Positions 46,701 through 57,576 of a stretch of DNA of 64,000 nucleotides are shown one piece after another; position 1 is the stretch's first letter; each line of letters starts with the position of its first letter. The notes below the pieces were generated by a model that had not been told where the DNA came from, did no database searches, and saw only the letters and a program-made list of their open reading frames with translations. The DNA comes from Cannabis sativa (lineage: Eukaryota; Streptophyta; Magnoliopsida; Rosales; Cannabaceae). The position numbers and the translations under genes were made by a program. Location: the NCBI RefSeq assembly GCF_029168945.1, contig NC_083601.1, forward strand, positions 72,157,595-72,221,594. Direction: 5' to 3'.

Positions 46701-48123
46701 ATTATGTAATTTTGTGTTTTTAAGTAGGAATTAGGGCTTATTGTCAAAAATAAGTCTAGGAAAATATTTTTTCAATTTCAGAGATATATTTGAATACTAG
46801 ATGGATTAATTATGTTATATGTGAATTTTTATGAATTTCATGTTTTATGCTCGGTAACAGTGGAATGCAATGTGCGGCCTATAGAGTAACTTGGGTGTTG
46901 TTTAGAAGTTTTGATTTTATTGGGTATGTAGTGGACATTTAGAAGGTCGAGAGTGTTCGGGGTTATGGTTTTGGACCATAATACCCCTAGGTCTTAAGGT
47001 TATCTTTATTTTAAGAAAGGGGTATTTAGGTCATTTCATGTTAGCTTGTAAATGATTTATTATTTGAATTAAGATTATCAAATTCCTAGTTTGTCCTCTA
47101 GTGAGCATATGTTATGCTGAAATAGGGATAGGATTTGATTGAGAAATTAAAAATAATTTAAAGAAAATACAAGTAAACCACTTTTCTCTCTCTCTCTCTT
47201 TGGGGGTCGGTCACCTAGAAGTTTTGAAGCTTGGGGAAATTTCTTACTTGTCTTAAACAAAATTAGAAGGGTTTTGGTGAGATAATTCTTAGGGTTAGGA
47301 AACAACAGCTCTTGGTAAGCAAATTCTCTTTTTTTCCTTTGAATTTTTGTAATTAAGTTGGTGTTCATGAAATTGTTGATGATAGGTTGTTGTAGGTTTG
47401 TGTTGCGGTTGTTTCTATTTTCTGAGATGGTTTTAAGGATACTTATGTTAAATTAAGTTGAATTAGAGGCTTGTTGTGAGGTTTGGTCAAGGTTTGAGCT
47501 TAAGAGCTCAAACTTGGCTCTTCCATGGTCATTTTCATTTTAGAGGTAATTTCTTGAGTTTATTGCCTAGAATATGTTTATTATGGTGTGTTTAGGTATT
47601 CAGAGAAGTTTGGTAGCATATGGAATTAATTGGACCAAGTTATGGGGGTTGGAAGATTGGAATTGTTTCGTATTTTTCTGCCCAGACAACCAGAATTTCG
47701 GTTGGTTTAGGGCTGTACCAACTGGAATTCCTGCTGGACTGTATCGGGTCAGGCCAATTTTAGTATTTTGGCCATAACTTTTCATTTGGGTGTCCGTTTT
47801 AGATGTTCTATATACCGTTTTAAAGCTTATGACGAGCTCTATGATATGGTATTTAAATTAGAGCAAAATTTTGTACTTTATTTTAGGGTGTCTCCACCAC
47901 ATAGTTTGGTAGAAAAACCCTAGGTTCTTAATAGACATAAGAAAAGTGTTCTAGAGTAAACACTTATCAATTGTGCGTATGTTGTGACATAGGGGCTTAT
48001 AAATCGTCGTGCAGCAACTTCCACTCAGGGTTACTAGCATACTTGCATTTGGAACCAAGGTAAGATTAGTATAATGATATGCATATGTGTTTACATGTTA
48101 GTTATGCTGCTAGGTTACATTAC
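46701..48123 (+). repeat. 3' LTR of element F, first part
   Basis: Aligns with the 5' LTR from 32031 onward (ATTATGTAATTTTGTG...). The initial TGTAATGACC... (59 bp) is absent. It ends with ATTAC (48119-48123), the first copy of the element E target duplication, and continues at 57577. Confidence 0.87.
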
Positions 48124-48660
48124 TGTAATATCCCGATAAGCCTAATGGTAAATAATTAGAGTTTATATTGTACTATGAGTTAATCAGGTAATTAGTGGGA
48201 TTATGATCTTACTAATCTATTTCAGTATAAAATTTAAATTTTGCTATAAGTAAGTAAATAATCGTAATTTGTTAATTACGGAGATTTATATAGCATGTGT
48301 GAATGTAATATGAGCTATATGTGGAATAAAAATATTTTCAGGTTGGGCGACCCTGGAGACTTAATAAGTGGATACATAAGCGTAATTTGTTAATTACGGG
48401 AATTTATTTGAAATACGTGGATATAATATGAGTTATTTGTGAAATAAAAATATTTTCAAGTTTGGCGACCCTGGAGACCCGATTGGAGGCCAAAAATGTC
48501 ACAACAGTTTTAGTTAGAAATATTGATGAGATTATTGGGATAAGTTGATTTTAGAAATATCGGGGTATTTTAGAGTACTCGAAGTTGACTAAATACCTTA
48601 GAAATAGAAATTTCTTAATGGCTAAGAAATTATAAGATAACTATTAATAATAAAATTTTT

Positions 48661-48695
48661 ATTAATATTATTATATTATTATTATTAATATATTA

Positions 48696-48727
<32 letters not shown>

Positions 48728-48744
48728 TATTATAATATTATTTA
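48661..48744 (+). repeat. ATT-rich microsatellite
   Basis: (ATT)n with interruptions, inside the E LTR. The 3' LTR copy (55096-55170) is shorter, as expected for slippage. A third copy lies in the 21718 fragment at about 22245-22310. Confidence 0.85.
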
Positions 48745-49643
48745 TATATATAAGTTAACGTAAGTTAACTTTTGTATATATATATATATTAAGTTATCAG
48801 TGAAACAGAACAGTTCGACGAACGAAACCCTCGTTCTCCCTCCTTCGATAAAACCTTCTTCCCTTATATCTATTTTCTTCAATTTTCAATCCAAAACTTA
48901 GCGATCTAAGCTCTGGTAGTAGCAGGATAGCAAATCTTTGAAGAGAGAAAGCTTAAGGTATGGTTTAATTTCGTTTTAAGTTTAAAAACAATTGGTTTCG
49001 TATAGGGGTTTTGTGAATTAGAATAGTTATGAAGGTTCTGACCTTATAGAATTGTTCTCGGGTAGTCATGGGACTAGTTTCGATATTTTCTTGTTGAATT
49101 AGAAGTGATTTTTGAGTTAGAAATCGAGTTTGGAACTTTTTAAAGCTTAGTCCGAACGTTAATGGCGTTTTTCATTTAAGGGGTCGATTTTTATTTCTGT
49201 TACGTAAGGATGGTAGTATTTATGGCATACATGCACCCTGTGAAGTTTGGAGTGATTTGGATAAGTTTTGGTAGTGTTTCGGTGAGTGCGAAAATTGAAA
49301 TTTTCGTATTTCACAGTTTATAGAAATTCCTAAGAGATCAGAAATCGTATTTTTGTCATAACTTTTGACTCAGGTGTCCGTTTTGGACATTTTATATACC
49401 GTTTCGAAGATTGCGACAAGCTCTTCAACATGGTGTATGTTTTAGAGCCAAAATATAAGTTTTATTTTAGTGTATTTATACTGCGGGGTTCGGTAGAAAA
49501 CCCTCGATTGTCTTATGTGAATATAAGCAGTGTTTTGGGATAAACACTTATTGGTTTATCGTTGTTGTGACATAGGGCTGAGATCATCGGGGATAGTTCT
49601 CCACTTGGGTTGGCTGAAATATATGAATCTGGATTAAAGGTAA

Positions 49644-50022
49644 GAAAAGTATATTGTACTGCATAGTACGTTGTATGTAATACCGTTAGTATTGTTATGA
49701 ATTGATCAATATTGAGATATAGTTAATATTGTTATATATAGAAAAGTATATTGTACTGCATAGTACGTTGTATGTAATACCGTTAGTATTGTTATGAATT
49801 GATCAATATTGAGATATAGTTAATATTATTATATATAGAAAAGTATATTGTACTGCATAGTATGTTGTATGTAATACGATTAGTATTGTTATGAATTGAT
49901 CAATATTGAGATATAGTTAATATTGTTATATATTGAAAAGTATATTATCTTGCATAGTACGTTGTATGTAATACAATTAGTATTGTTATGAATTGATTAA
50001 TATTGAGATATAGTTATATATT
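49644..50022 (+). repeat. 97-bp tandem repeat, about four units (5' LTR of E)
   Basis: Units start at 49644, 49741, 49838 and 49935 with GAAAAGTATATT and contain CATAGTACGTTGTATGTAATAC and AATATTGAGATATAGTTA. The period is exactly 97 bp and the last unit is 88 bp. Confidence 0.92.
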
Positions 50023-50082
50023 GAAAAGATTGATTAGTTGAGTATTGATAATGTGATAATATTATGCATGTGATATGTTGGC

Positions 50083-50493
50083 TCACCTGATTAGGTGATG
50101 CAATTTTCCCCGGTAACGTGCGGGCGTAAGTACGGGTGTTAGTGATATATGATGAGTACCGAGTGTAGGTACGGGCTCACTGATTAGGTGATGCGATTTT
50201 CCCGGCGACGTGCGGGCGTAAGTACGGGCGTCGGTGACATGATAAGTACCGGGCGTAGGTACGAGCTCGTCTAATTAGACGATGCGATATATTGGTGCCA
50301 GTTGTGGCATGGGCTCACTCGATTAGGTGATGCAATTGTATGATATATGGGTGCGGGTTTCGGGCATAAGCTCACCTGATTAGGTGATGCAGTTATGCGA
50401 CATATGGGTGCCAGGCTATGGCATGGGCTTGCCTGATTAGGCGATACAATACAAGATCATCAGATTAAAGCATCGACTTGCCTAATTAGGCAA
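50083..50493 (+). repeat. array of seven short dyads (5' LTR of E)
   Basis: Seven 15-16-bp palindromic units occur at 50083, 50177, 50267, 50315, 50372, 50429 and 50478. Consensus TCACCT-GATT-AGGTGA; variants TCGTCT-AATT-AGACGA, TTGCCT-GATT-AGGCGA and TTGCCT-AATT-AGGCAA keep the arms complementary by paired changes. Units two and four are damaged here but perfect in the 3' LTR. The sequences between contain recurring GGGCGTAAGTAC / GATAAGTACCGGGCGTAGGTAC phrases. Confidence 0.85.
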
Positions 50494-51138
50494 CATGATG
50501 TCATGAAGATGGTTGCTTTACGAGGTAACATATATATTATTTATATGATTAAATGAATATGAATTCCATTATTGGTATAATAGTTTTGTATTACCAAATA
50601 TTTGTATACTAATGTTTATTCGTGGCAGATGCCAGTAGTGATTTGGATTTCATCTTATGAACAAAGTGTGATGGTTTGATTCTTATTGTGTATAAATGAC
50701 AATATTCGAATAATAAGCTATATGATTGTTATTATTACTTTTCTTGCTGAGTCATTGTGACTCACGGGTGCTATGTGGTGCAGGTAATAGCAAAGAAAAG
50801 CTAGATCAACCATGAGGTGGCAGTCTTCTCCAGCAATGTACATATTGACCTCGCCGGCCTGCGTGCCGAGTTGCCAGGAGTTGTTTTAGATCGGTGTATC
50901 TGCTGTGTATTTTGATTTTATGTTTAAATGGTTGTCGTATATATTTCTTTAGCAAAAATTTTTACAATAGGGATTCCCGGAACACACTTTTTATGCCGTT
51001 ATAATGTCCATTTTTAGTGTTTTATTTTAGTCAAGTTTTTAATATTATCACGGTTTTTAATAATTAATTATTCTATTAGTATTAAACTAGTTTATAAAAT
51101 CACACACGTGGTGTCCCTATAGATTAGGGTGTTACAAC

Positions 51139-51151
51139 TTGGTATCAGAGC
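51139..51151 (+). other. primer-binding site of element E
   Basis: TTGGTATCAGAGC lies 2 bp after the LTR and contains a perfect TGGTATCAGAGC, complementary to the 3' end of plant initiator-methionine tRNA. Confidence 0.88.
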
Positions 51152-52360
51152 AGCCATGGTTTTAAAGGTCCTGAAGACTGGTCGAATACGTACATTCTTT
51201 GCGAGGAAAGTCAACTCATGGTATAGTAAGTGTTTATATTAATTGCTATTGGATTACCTGCCTAGGCTATTATAAAGTATGTTGGAAAGTAGCATAATGA
51301 TAATTTTTATAAGAATATGTGTATGGTATATACATATTGATATTAATATCCGTTTGAGTTTTAAATAGTTAGAAGATGTGGACTAAATATGTGATAAGTT
51401 ATACAGTAAGGGCAATCAAATAGTCTGATTAGCGAGCTATTTGGGCTCAGGGCAAACAATATGGAAGAGAATTATTTATTGCCATAATGCTGGGAACATG
51501 TAAATTCTGTTATACAGGACATGATTAGACGACAAGGAAAAAAAAAAAATCTAAGATTTAAAAAGATGGCAGGCTCATCTTATGTCTGTTCTTATACTAC
51601 TGACACTTGCTGTTGTACCACTGGATGTGGTGGAATATATGAAGCCAACTTACTAGTAGATCAAGAAGCAAAAACTAAATGAACCACAAATTATGGGATA
51701 GAACGAAAGGTTCTAGGGTGACCATGATAGCGGTCAAAGTGAGTATAAGAAATGGCGACCTTATCCTGAGTGTTCAAGATGCAAAAAGGCGCCATTTGAG
51801 CCAATGTAGAGCCATTTCTTGTTTTTTTATGGGGTAGTGGGTCATCTGAAAAGAACCTACACGTAGTTAAGAAGGACTTGTGTTAAAGGAGAAAAGTGTA
51901 CGGGTCTTGCCCAAGTGATGGTTATGACTCAAGGGGACAGGGATATCGGTCCTTCGGCCGACTCAAGTTAGAATTTATGGGCAATATTATAATTGCTATT
52001 GATATTGAACATTATACATTTAGTTAGAGACATCAAGAAATCTGAATGAACTGTGCATGTATGTTATTTAGTGGTAACCCATTTAACAGGGTAGACAGAT
52101 TAGAAAGATGACAATATGAGTTAAATTGTTAATATTCCCTAGTGGAATATAGAAAATGAGTAGTTAATGGAGGCATCGATCTAATTGATTCAAATAACAA
52201 AATCTTTTGTTTAGAAGTGATCTAGCGTTACCAAAGGTGGGACAATTTATGAGCATTGTCTGGAATCCTAGATGAATTAAAGGTGACGATTGTGTAGTAA
52301 TTTTGAGAATATGTAGGAGTGGGACTACCTATGTTAGCAAGAAGCATCTTTTTTTTTGGT

Positions 52361-52500
52361 AGCTCACCATGACGGAACTCCATGGTTGAGTGTCCTTGAC
52401 TTGGGGTGGTTTCATTTAAGAAAATTTCCCATGAAGCGTGCGAGTAAGAGCAAAGCACGTTAGAAACACTTGGATTGGTCCGTGGGACCAGCCGTCGATC
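52361..52500 (+). repeat. 5S-rRNA-like segment, copy 1 (decayed)
   Basis: The order GGAACTCCATGGTTGAGTGT, CTTGACTTGGGG, then AAGCGTGCGAGTAAGAGC and GATCC resembles the middle of a plant 5S rRNA (AACTCCGCAGTTAAGCGTGCTTGGG...) followed by a tail shared with copy 2 (AAAGCACG/TTAGAA). Similarity to 5S is weaker than in copy 2, so the call depends on the pair. Confidence 0.4.
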
Positions 52501-53435
52501 CGAAGCTTGACTAGAGTGATGCAGTCATGTATAAAAGCCATTAATTCGTGGGAATGAGGGCCCAATGGAGGCTTGAAGCAGTGACGTTACTGAGGTAACG
52601 TATAAAAGAACATCAGGAAGAGTAGTGGTATCACTAAGGTAAAGAAGATTACCTAAATTACTTAAGGTGATACGGTAATGATGGAGAGTACTTTATAATT
52701 GACTAGATAGTCAATATGGTATATAAGGAGACCATTGACATTCTTGGAAAAGATTACTTTATTGTGCAATTATGGAAAGGCATACTCACCTAGAATGGAG
52801 AAAAGCTTATGAATTGAGATGCAATTTAATAGACATGTAATTGAGTGATTGGTGGATGTTGGATCACAAAGTAGGTTGTTTATTAAACAACGAGTTATAT
52901 AATTGAGTGTAGAATAAGTTTTAAAGTGGTTAACGAAGTATGAAGATAGTGATGATTGCAGAGAAGCAATGGTATCATATGAATCAGGGAGTGAAACCTT
53001 AGTGGTGATGATGAAAAGAAACTTCAGGATCAAGGAATGATCTTTAATTAATTGTTATTAGTTGAGAATTCGGGAAATGGGTATTTCCAGTTTAGTTGTG
53101 GGTACCTGGTATGAGCAGTGTTGCCTCTACTGTATAGGTTTAATCAAATTACTTTATAATGGTGGTTAATCGTAAATGATTGGAAAAAAAAATTAATTAA
53201 TTAAAAGTTGTGTCAATTCAAGGGAAATTGATACAAGTTAAAATAAGTGGAGATGAATAAGATTTAAGTTGAAAATAAGATGGGAATTTCTCAAGTTTAA
53301 GTGAACAAAAACCAATGATGAATTGCAAGAGGTTTATGAAGGGAGTGATGGCAATTTAATTTTATTAATGAAAGAATGAAAGCAAGAAATACAATTAAGA
53401 ACGACAAAAAAAAGGGGGGCCTCTACTTTCTGATA

Positions 53436-53590
53436 ATCCACCATGAGCTTACCTTGGAGTTAAGCATACTTAACTTGGGTAATCTCAAGATGGGAAATCT
53501 TTCGGGGAGTCATCCCGGAAAGCGTATGAGTGAGGACAAAGTACGCTAGAATGATTCATATTAGGATCCAGAATCGATAGTCGTTCCAGA
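53436..53590 (+). repeat. 5S-rRNA-like segment, copy 2
   Basis: GGAGTTAAGCATACTTAACTTGGG and AAGATGGGAAATCTTTCGGGGAG correspond in order and spacing to the 5S internal promoter region (AGTTAAGCGTGCTTGGG...GGATGGGTGACCTCCTGGGAAG), with about a quarter of the positions changed. The following AAAGCGTATGAGTGAGGACAAAGTACGCTAGAA is shared with copy 1. It is not a functional 5S gene. Confidence 0.5.
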
Positions 53591-54544
53591 GATTATCAAG
53601 AGGAAGTGATGTGTTAATAAGCAGAAATTTACAAGGTATTGAGATAAGTAAGTGGGTGGAAATAAGAAATGCTCTAATTGAATATCTATCAGAAATGAAT
53701 ACTTAACTTGTTACTAAGTTAAGTCCATAGATCAACTTAGGAGATCTCATAGAAGAAGTAGAAAGACATAATTATGAATTTTGTACTATGCGATCTTATG
53801 ATTTTGACCGAGTAGTAACGATTGGACATACAAAGTTAAATATGTTGCCTATCAGTGTAGACAATTTATACTATAAATGAGAATACAAAATTCATACAAA
53901 GGAATAGTCTAATCTTGTAAAATTACAAGGTTGATATTTTTGGCTATGATGTTAAGAATTAAAGAAGATTATTGAGAACCATGGAAGTTAAAGCGAAAAT
54001 AGTATAATGCTTTATTCTTGAAAGGTGGGTAACCTGCGAAGATCAATAGAATATTAGAAATATACTGTGAGCATATTTGATAAAGGTTAGAATATCTTAG
54101 AATAATATCTTCCCTTATGAGGTGTTTATTTAAAAAGTGATAATTAAATGTACCACTGGTTAGGTACCTTAATAAGTGTGGTACAAGAGAAATATTATAT
54201 ACATGTTCACTGGATTAAATAGGCTAGGCAGCCTATTAGCTAGCCTTAACTCCTGCGTTGTCCGGAGTATATAATGTGTTTCATGTCTCCATGTTGAGAA
54301 AATATGAATCAGACTCGACCCATGTTCTGAGTTGTGACGATGTTAAACTTCAGACAAATTTATTATATGAGAAAAATATCTTGTCCAGGTTTTGGACTAG
54401 AAAGATGAAATGAGACAATTCTACTAGTTAAGGAAGTGCTATAAAAAAACAGTAAGATAGAAGCAGCAATTTGAGAATTAGAATCATAAATATGGGGGTA
54501 ATATCCCGAATTGTTTAAATAAATTTCGAGGACGAAATTTTTAT

Positions 54545-54558
54545 AAGGAGGGGATGGT
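54545..54558 (+). other. polypurine tract of element E
   Basis: AAGGAGGGGATGGT lies immediately before the 3' LTR, preceded by the chromovirus phrase TTTCGAGGACGAAATTT. Confidence 0.85.
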
Positions 54559-56073
54559 TGTAATATCCCGATAAGCCTAATGGTAAATAATTAGAGTTTA
54601 TATTGTACTATGAGTTAATCAGGTAATTAGTGGGATTATGATCTTACTAATCTATTTCAGTATAAAATTTAAATTTTGCTATAAGTAAGTAAATAATCGT
54701 AATTTGTTAATTACGGAGATTTATATAGCATGTGTGAATGTAATATGAGCTATATGTGGAATAAAAATATTTTCAGGTTGGGCGACCCTGGAGACTTAAT
54801 AAGTGGATACATAAGCGTAATTTGTTAATTACGGGAATTTATTTGAAATACGTGGATATAATATGAGTTATTTGTGAAATAAAAATATTTTCAAGTTTGG
54901 CGACCCTGGAGACCCGATTGGAGGCCAAAAATGTCACAACAGTTTTAGTTAGAAATATTGATGAGATTATTGGGATAAGTTGATTTTAGAAATATCGGGG
55001 TATTTTAGAGTACTCGAAGTTGGCTAAATACCTTAGAAATAGAAATTTCTTAATGGCTAAGAAATTATAAGATAACTATTAATAATAAAATTTTTATTAA
55101 TATTATTATATTATTATTATTAATATATTATATTATTATTATTATTATTATTATTATATTATTATAATATTATTTATATATATAAGTTAACGTAAGTTAA
55201 CTTATATATATATATATATTAAGTTATCAGTGAAACAGAACAGTTCGACGAACGAAACCCTCGTTCTCCCTCCTTCGATAAAACCTTCTTCCCTTATATC
55301 TATTTTCTTCAATTTTCAATCCAAAACTTAGCGATCTAAGCTCTGGTAGTAGCAGGATAGCAAATCTTTGAAGAGAGAAAGCTTAAGGTATGGTTTAATT
55401 TCGTTTTAAGTTTAAAAACAATTGGTTTCGTATAGGGGTTTTGTGAATTAGAATAGTTATGAAGGTTCTGACCTTATAGAATTGTTCTCGGGTAGTCATG
55501 GGACTAGTTTCGATATTTTCTTGTTGAATTAGAAGTGATTTTTGAGTTAGAAATCGAGTTTGGAACTTTTTAAAGCTTAGTCCGAACGTTAATGGCGTTT
55601 TTCATTTAAGGGGTCGATTTTTATTTCTGTTACGTAAGGATGGTAGTATTTATGGCATACATGCACCCTGTGAAGTTTGGAGTGATTTGGATAAGTTTTG
55701 GTAGTGTTTCGGTGAGTGCGAAAATTGAAATTTTCGTATTTCACAGTTTATAGAAATTCCTAAGAGATCAGAAATCGTATTTTTGTCATAACTTTTGACT
55801 CAGGTGTCCGTTTTGGACATTTTATATACCGTTTCGAAGATTGCGACAAGCTCTTCAACATGGTGTATGTTTTAGAGCCAAAATATAAGTTTTATTTTAG
55901 TGTATTTATACTGCGGGGTTCGGTAGAAAACCCTCGATTGTCTTATGTGAATATAAGCAGTGTTTTGGGATAAACACTTATTGGTTTATCGTTGTTGTGA
56001 CATAGGGCTGAGATCATCGGGGATAGTTCTCCACTTGGGTTGGCTGAAATATATGAATCTGGATTAAAGGTAA

Positions 56074-56452
56074 GAAAAGTATATTGTACTGCATAGTACG
56101 TTGTATGTAATACCGTTAGTATTGTTATGAATTGATCAATATTGAGATATAGTTAATATTGTTATATATAGAAAAGTATATTGTACTGCATAGTACGTTG
56201 TATGTAATACCGTTAGTATTGTTATGAATTGATCAATATTGAGATATAGTTAATATTATTATATATAGAAAAGTATATTGTACTGCATAGTATGTTGTAT
56301 GTAATACAGTTAGTATTGTTATGAATTGATCAATATTGAGATATAGTTAATATTGTTATATATTGAAAAGTATATTGTACTGCATAGTACGTTGTATGTA
56401 ATACAATTAGTATTGTTATGAATTGATTAATATTGAGATATAGTTATATATT
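56074..56452 (+). repeat. 97-bp tandem repeat (3' LTR of E)
   Basis: The same four-unit array as in the 5' LTR. Here the fourth unit keeps the TTGTACTGCATAG phrase that is altered in the 5' copy. Confidence 0.92.
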
Positions 56453-56512
56453 GAAAAGATTGATTAGTTGAGTATTGATAATGTGATAATATTATGCATG
56501 TGATATGTTGGC

Positions 56513-56927
56513 TCACCTGATTAGGTGATGCAATTTTCCTGGTAACGTACTGGGCGTAAGTACGGGTGTTAGTGATATATGATGAGTACCGAGTGTAGGT
56601 ACGGGCTCACCTGATTAGGTGATGCGATTTTCCTGGCGACGTACTGGGCGTAAGTACAGGCGTCAGTGACATGATAAGTACCGGGCGTAGGTACGAGCTC
56701 GTCTAATTAGACGATGCGATATATTGGTGCCAGATTGTGGCATGGGCTCACCTGATTAGGTGATGCAATTGTATGATATATGGGTGCAGGTTTCTGGGCA
56801 TAAGCTCACCTGATTAGGTGATGCAGTTATGCGACATATGGGTGCCAGGCTATGGCATGGGCTTGCCTGATTAGGCGATACAATACAAGATCATCAGATT
56901 AAAGCATCGACTTGCCTAATTAGGCAA
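56513..56927 (+). repeat. array of seven dyads (3' LTR of E), intact version
   Basis: All seven units are present. The second and fourth are perfect TCACCTGATTAGGTGA here, unlike in the 5' LTR. The last is TTGCCTAATTAGGCAA at 56912-56927. Confidence 0.88.
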
Positions 56928-57576
56928 CATGATGTCATGAAGATGGTTGCTTTACGAGGTAACATATATATTATTTATATGATTAAATGAATATGAATTC
57001 CATTATTGGTATAATAGTTTTGTATTACCAAATATTTGTATACTAATGTTTATTCGTGGCAGATGCCAGTAGTGATTTGGATTTCATCTTATGAACAAAG
57101 TGTGATGGTTTGATTCTTATTGTGTATAAATGACAATATTCGAATAATAAGCTATATGATTGTTATTATTACTTTTCTTGCTGAGTCATTGTGACTCACG
57201 GGTGCTATGTGGTGCAGGTAATAGCAAAGAAAAGCTAGATCAACCATGAGGTGGCAGTCTTCTCCAGCAATGTACATATTGACCTCGCCGGCCTGCGTGC
57301 CGAGTTGCCAGGAGTTGTTTTAGACTGGCTGTATCTGCTGTGTATTTTGATTTTATGTTTAAATGGTTGTCGTATATATTTCTTTAGCAAAAATTTTTAC
57401 AATAGGGATTCCCGGAACACACTTTTTATGCCGTTATAATGTCCATTTTTAGTGTTTTATTTTAGTCAAGTTTTTAATATTATCACGGTTTTTAATAATT
57501 AATTATTCTATTAGTATTAAACTAGTTTATAAAATCACACACGTGGTGTCCCTATAGATTAGGGTGTTACAATTAC

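Larger units (their letters stand above)
48124..51136 (+). repeat. 5' LTR of element E
   Basis: A 3013-bp LTR from TGTAATATCCCG to GGGTGTTACA. It holds two similar blocks (TTTTCAGGTTGGGCGACCCTGGAGAC and a second at 48455), an ATT microsatellite (48661-48744), a TATATATA run near 48776 that may be the promoter, a 97-bp tandem array, and a hairpin array. It is homologous in plan to the element F LTR. Confidence 0.92.
51152..54544 (+). pseudogene. decayed interior of element E
   Basis: No frame exceeds 90 codons. A zinc-knuckle-like scrap (YPECSRCKKAPFEPM near 51760-51805) resembles the first finger of the element F gag. From 52,000 on only scattered traces of gypsy pol can be imagined, and the lineage hallmark at 54521-54545 marks the end of pol. 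Two 5S-rRNA-like segments interrupt it. At about 3.4 kb it is shorter than the roughly 5 kb needed for a full gag-pol. Confidence 0.6.
48124..57571 (+). mobile_element. Ty3/gypsy element E: complete, non-autonomous, Tekay-like
   Basis: A full-length 9448-bp element with two 3013-bp LTRs, target duplication ATTAC (48119-48123 and 57572-57576), an initiator-Met primer-binding site and a polypurine tract. Its 3.4 kb interior has no intact gene. The LTRs are nearly identical, so the element is young, yet its interior is old decay; it must have been mobilised in trans. The ending AATTTCGAGGACGAAATTT, then AAGGAGGGG, just before the 3' LTR is a hallmark of plant chromoviruses of the Tekay/Del type. 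Confidence 0.92.
54559..57571 (+). repeat. 3' LTR of element E
   Basis: 3013 bp, the same length as the 5' LTR, followed by the second ATTAC. Differences from the 5' LTR are few and cluster in the dyad array. The frame 57251-57439 is part of the LTR and has no known domain. Confidence 0.92.

Noticed and set aside
47600..47785. Conserved 60-67 codon frames in both F LTR copies (32902 and 47574, and the reverse)
   Set aside because: They persist because the LTR copies are similar. There is no domain, and substitutions between copies change amino acids freely.
50083..50493. CRISPR-like array (short palindromic repeats with spacers)
   Set aside because: Units differ from each other, spacing is irregular (about 48-94 bp), it lies in a plant gypsy LTR and is duplicated in the other LTR. 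No cas genes are present.
48124..51136. Cassandra-type element (5S in LTR)
   Set aside because: The 5S-like segments are in the interior, not the LTR, and the element is far larger than Cassandra.
52361..53590. Functional 5S rRNA genes
   Set aside because: Both segments are diverged at many positions, lack the full length, and sit in a dead element. They are kept only as 5S-like repeats.
57251..57439. Possible small membrane-protein gene in the 3' LTR of E
   Set aside because: The 5' LTR copy is disrupted at the equivalent place, and the frame has no start context or homology I can support. It is LTR sequence.
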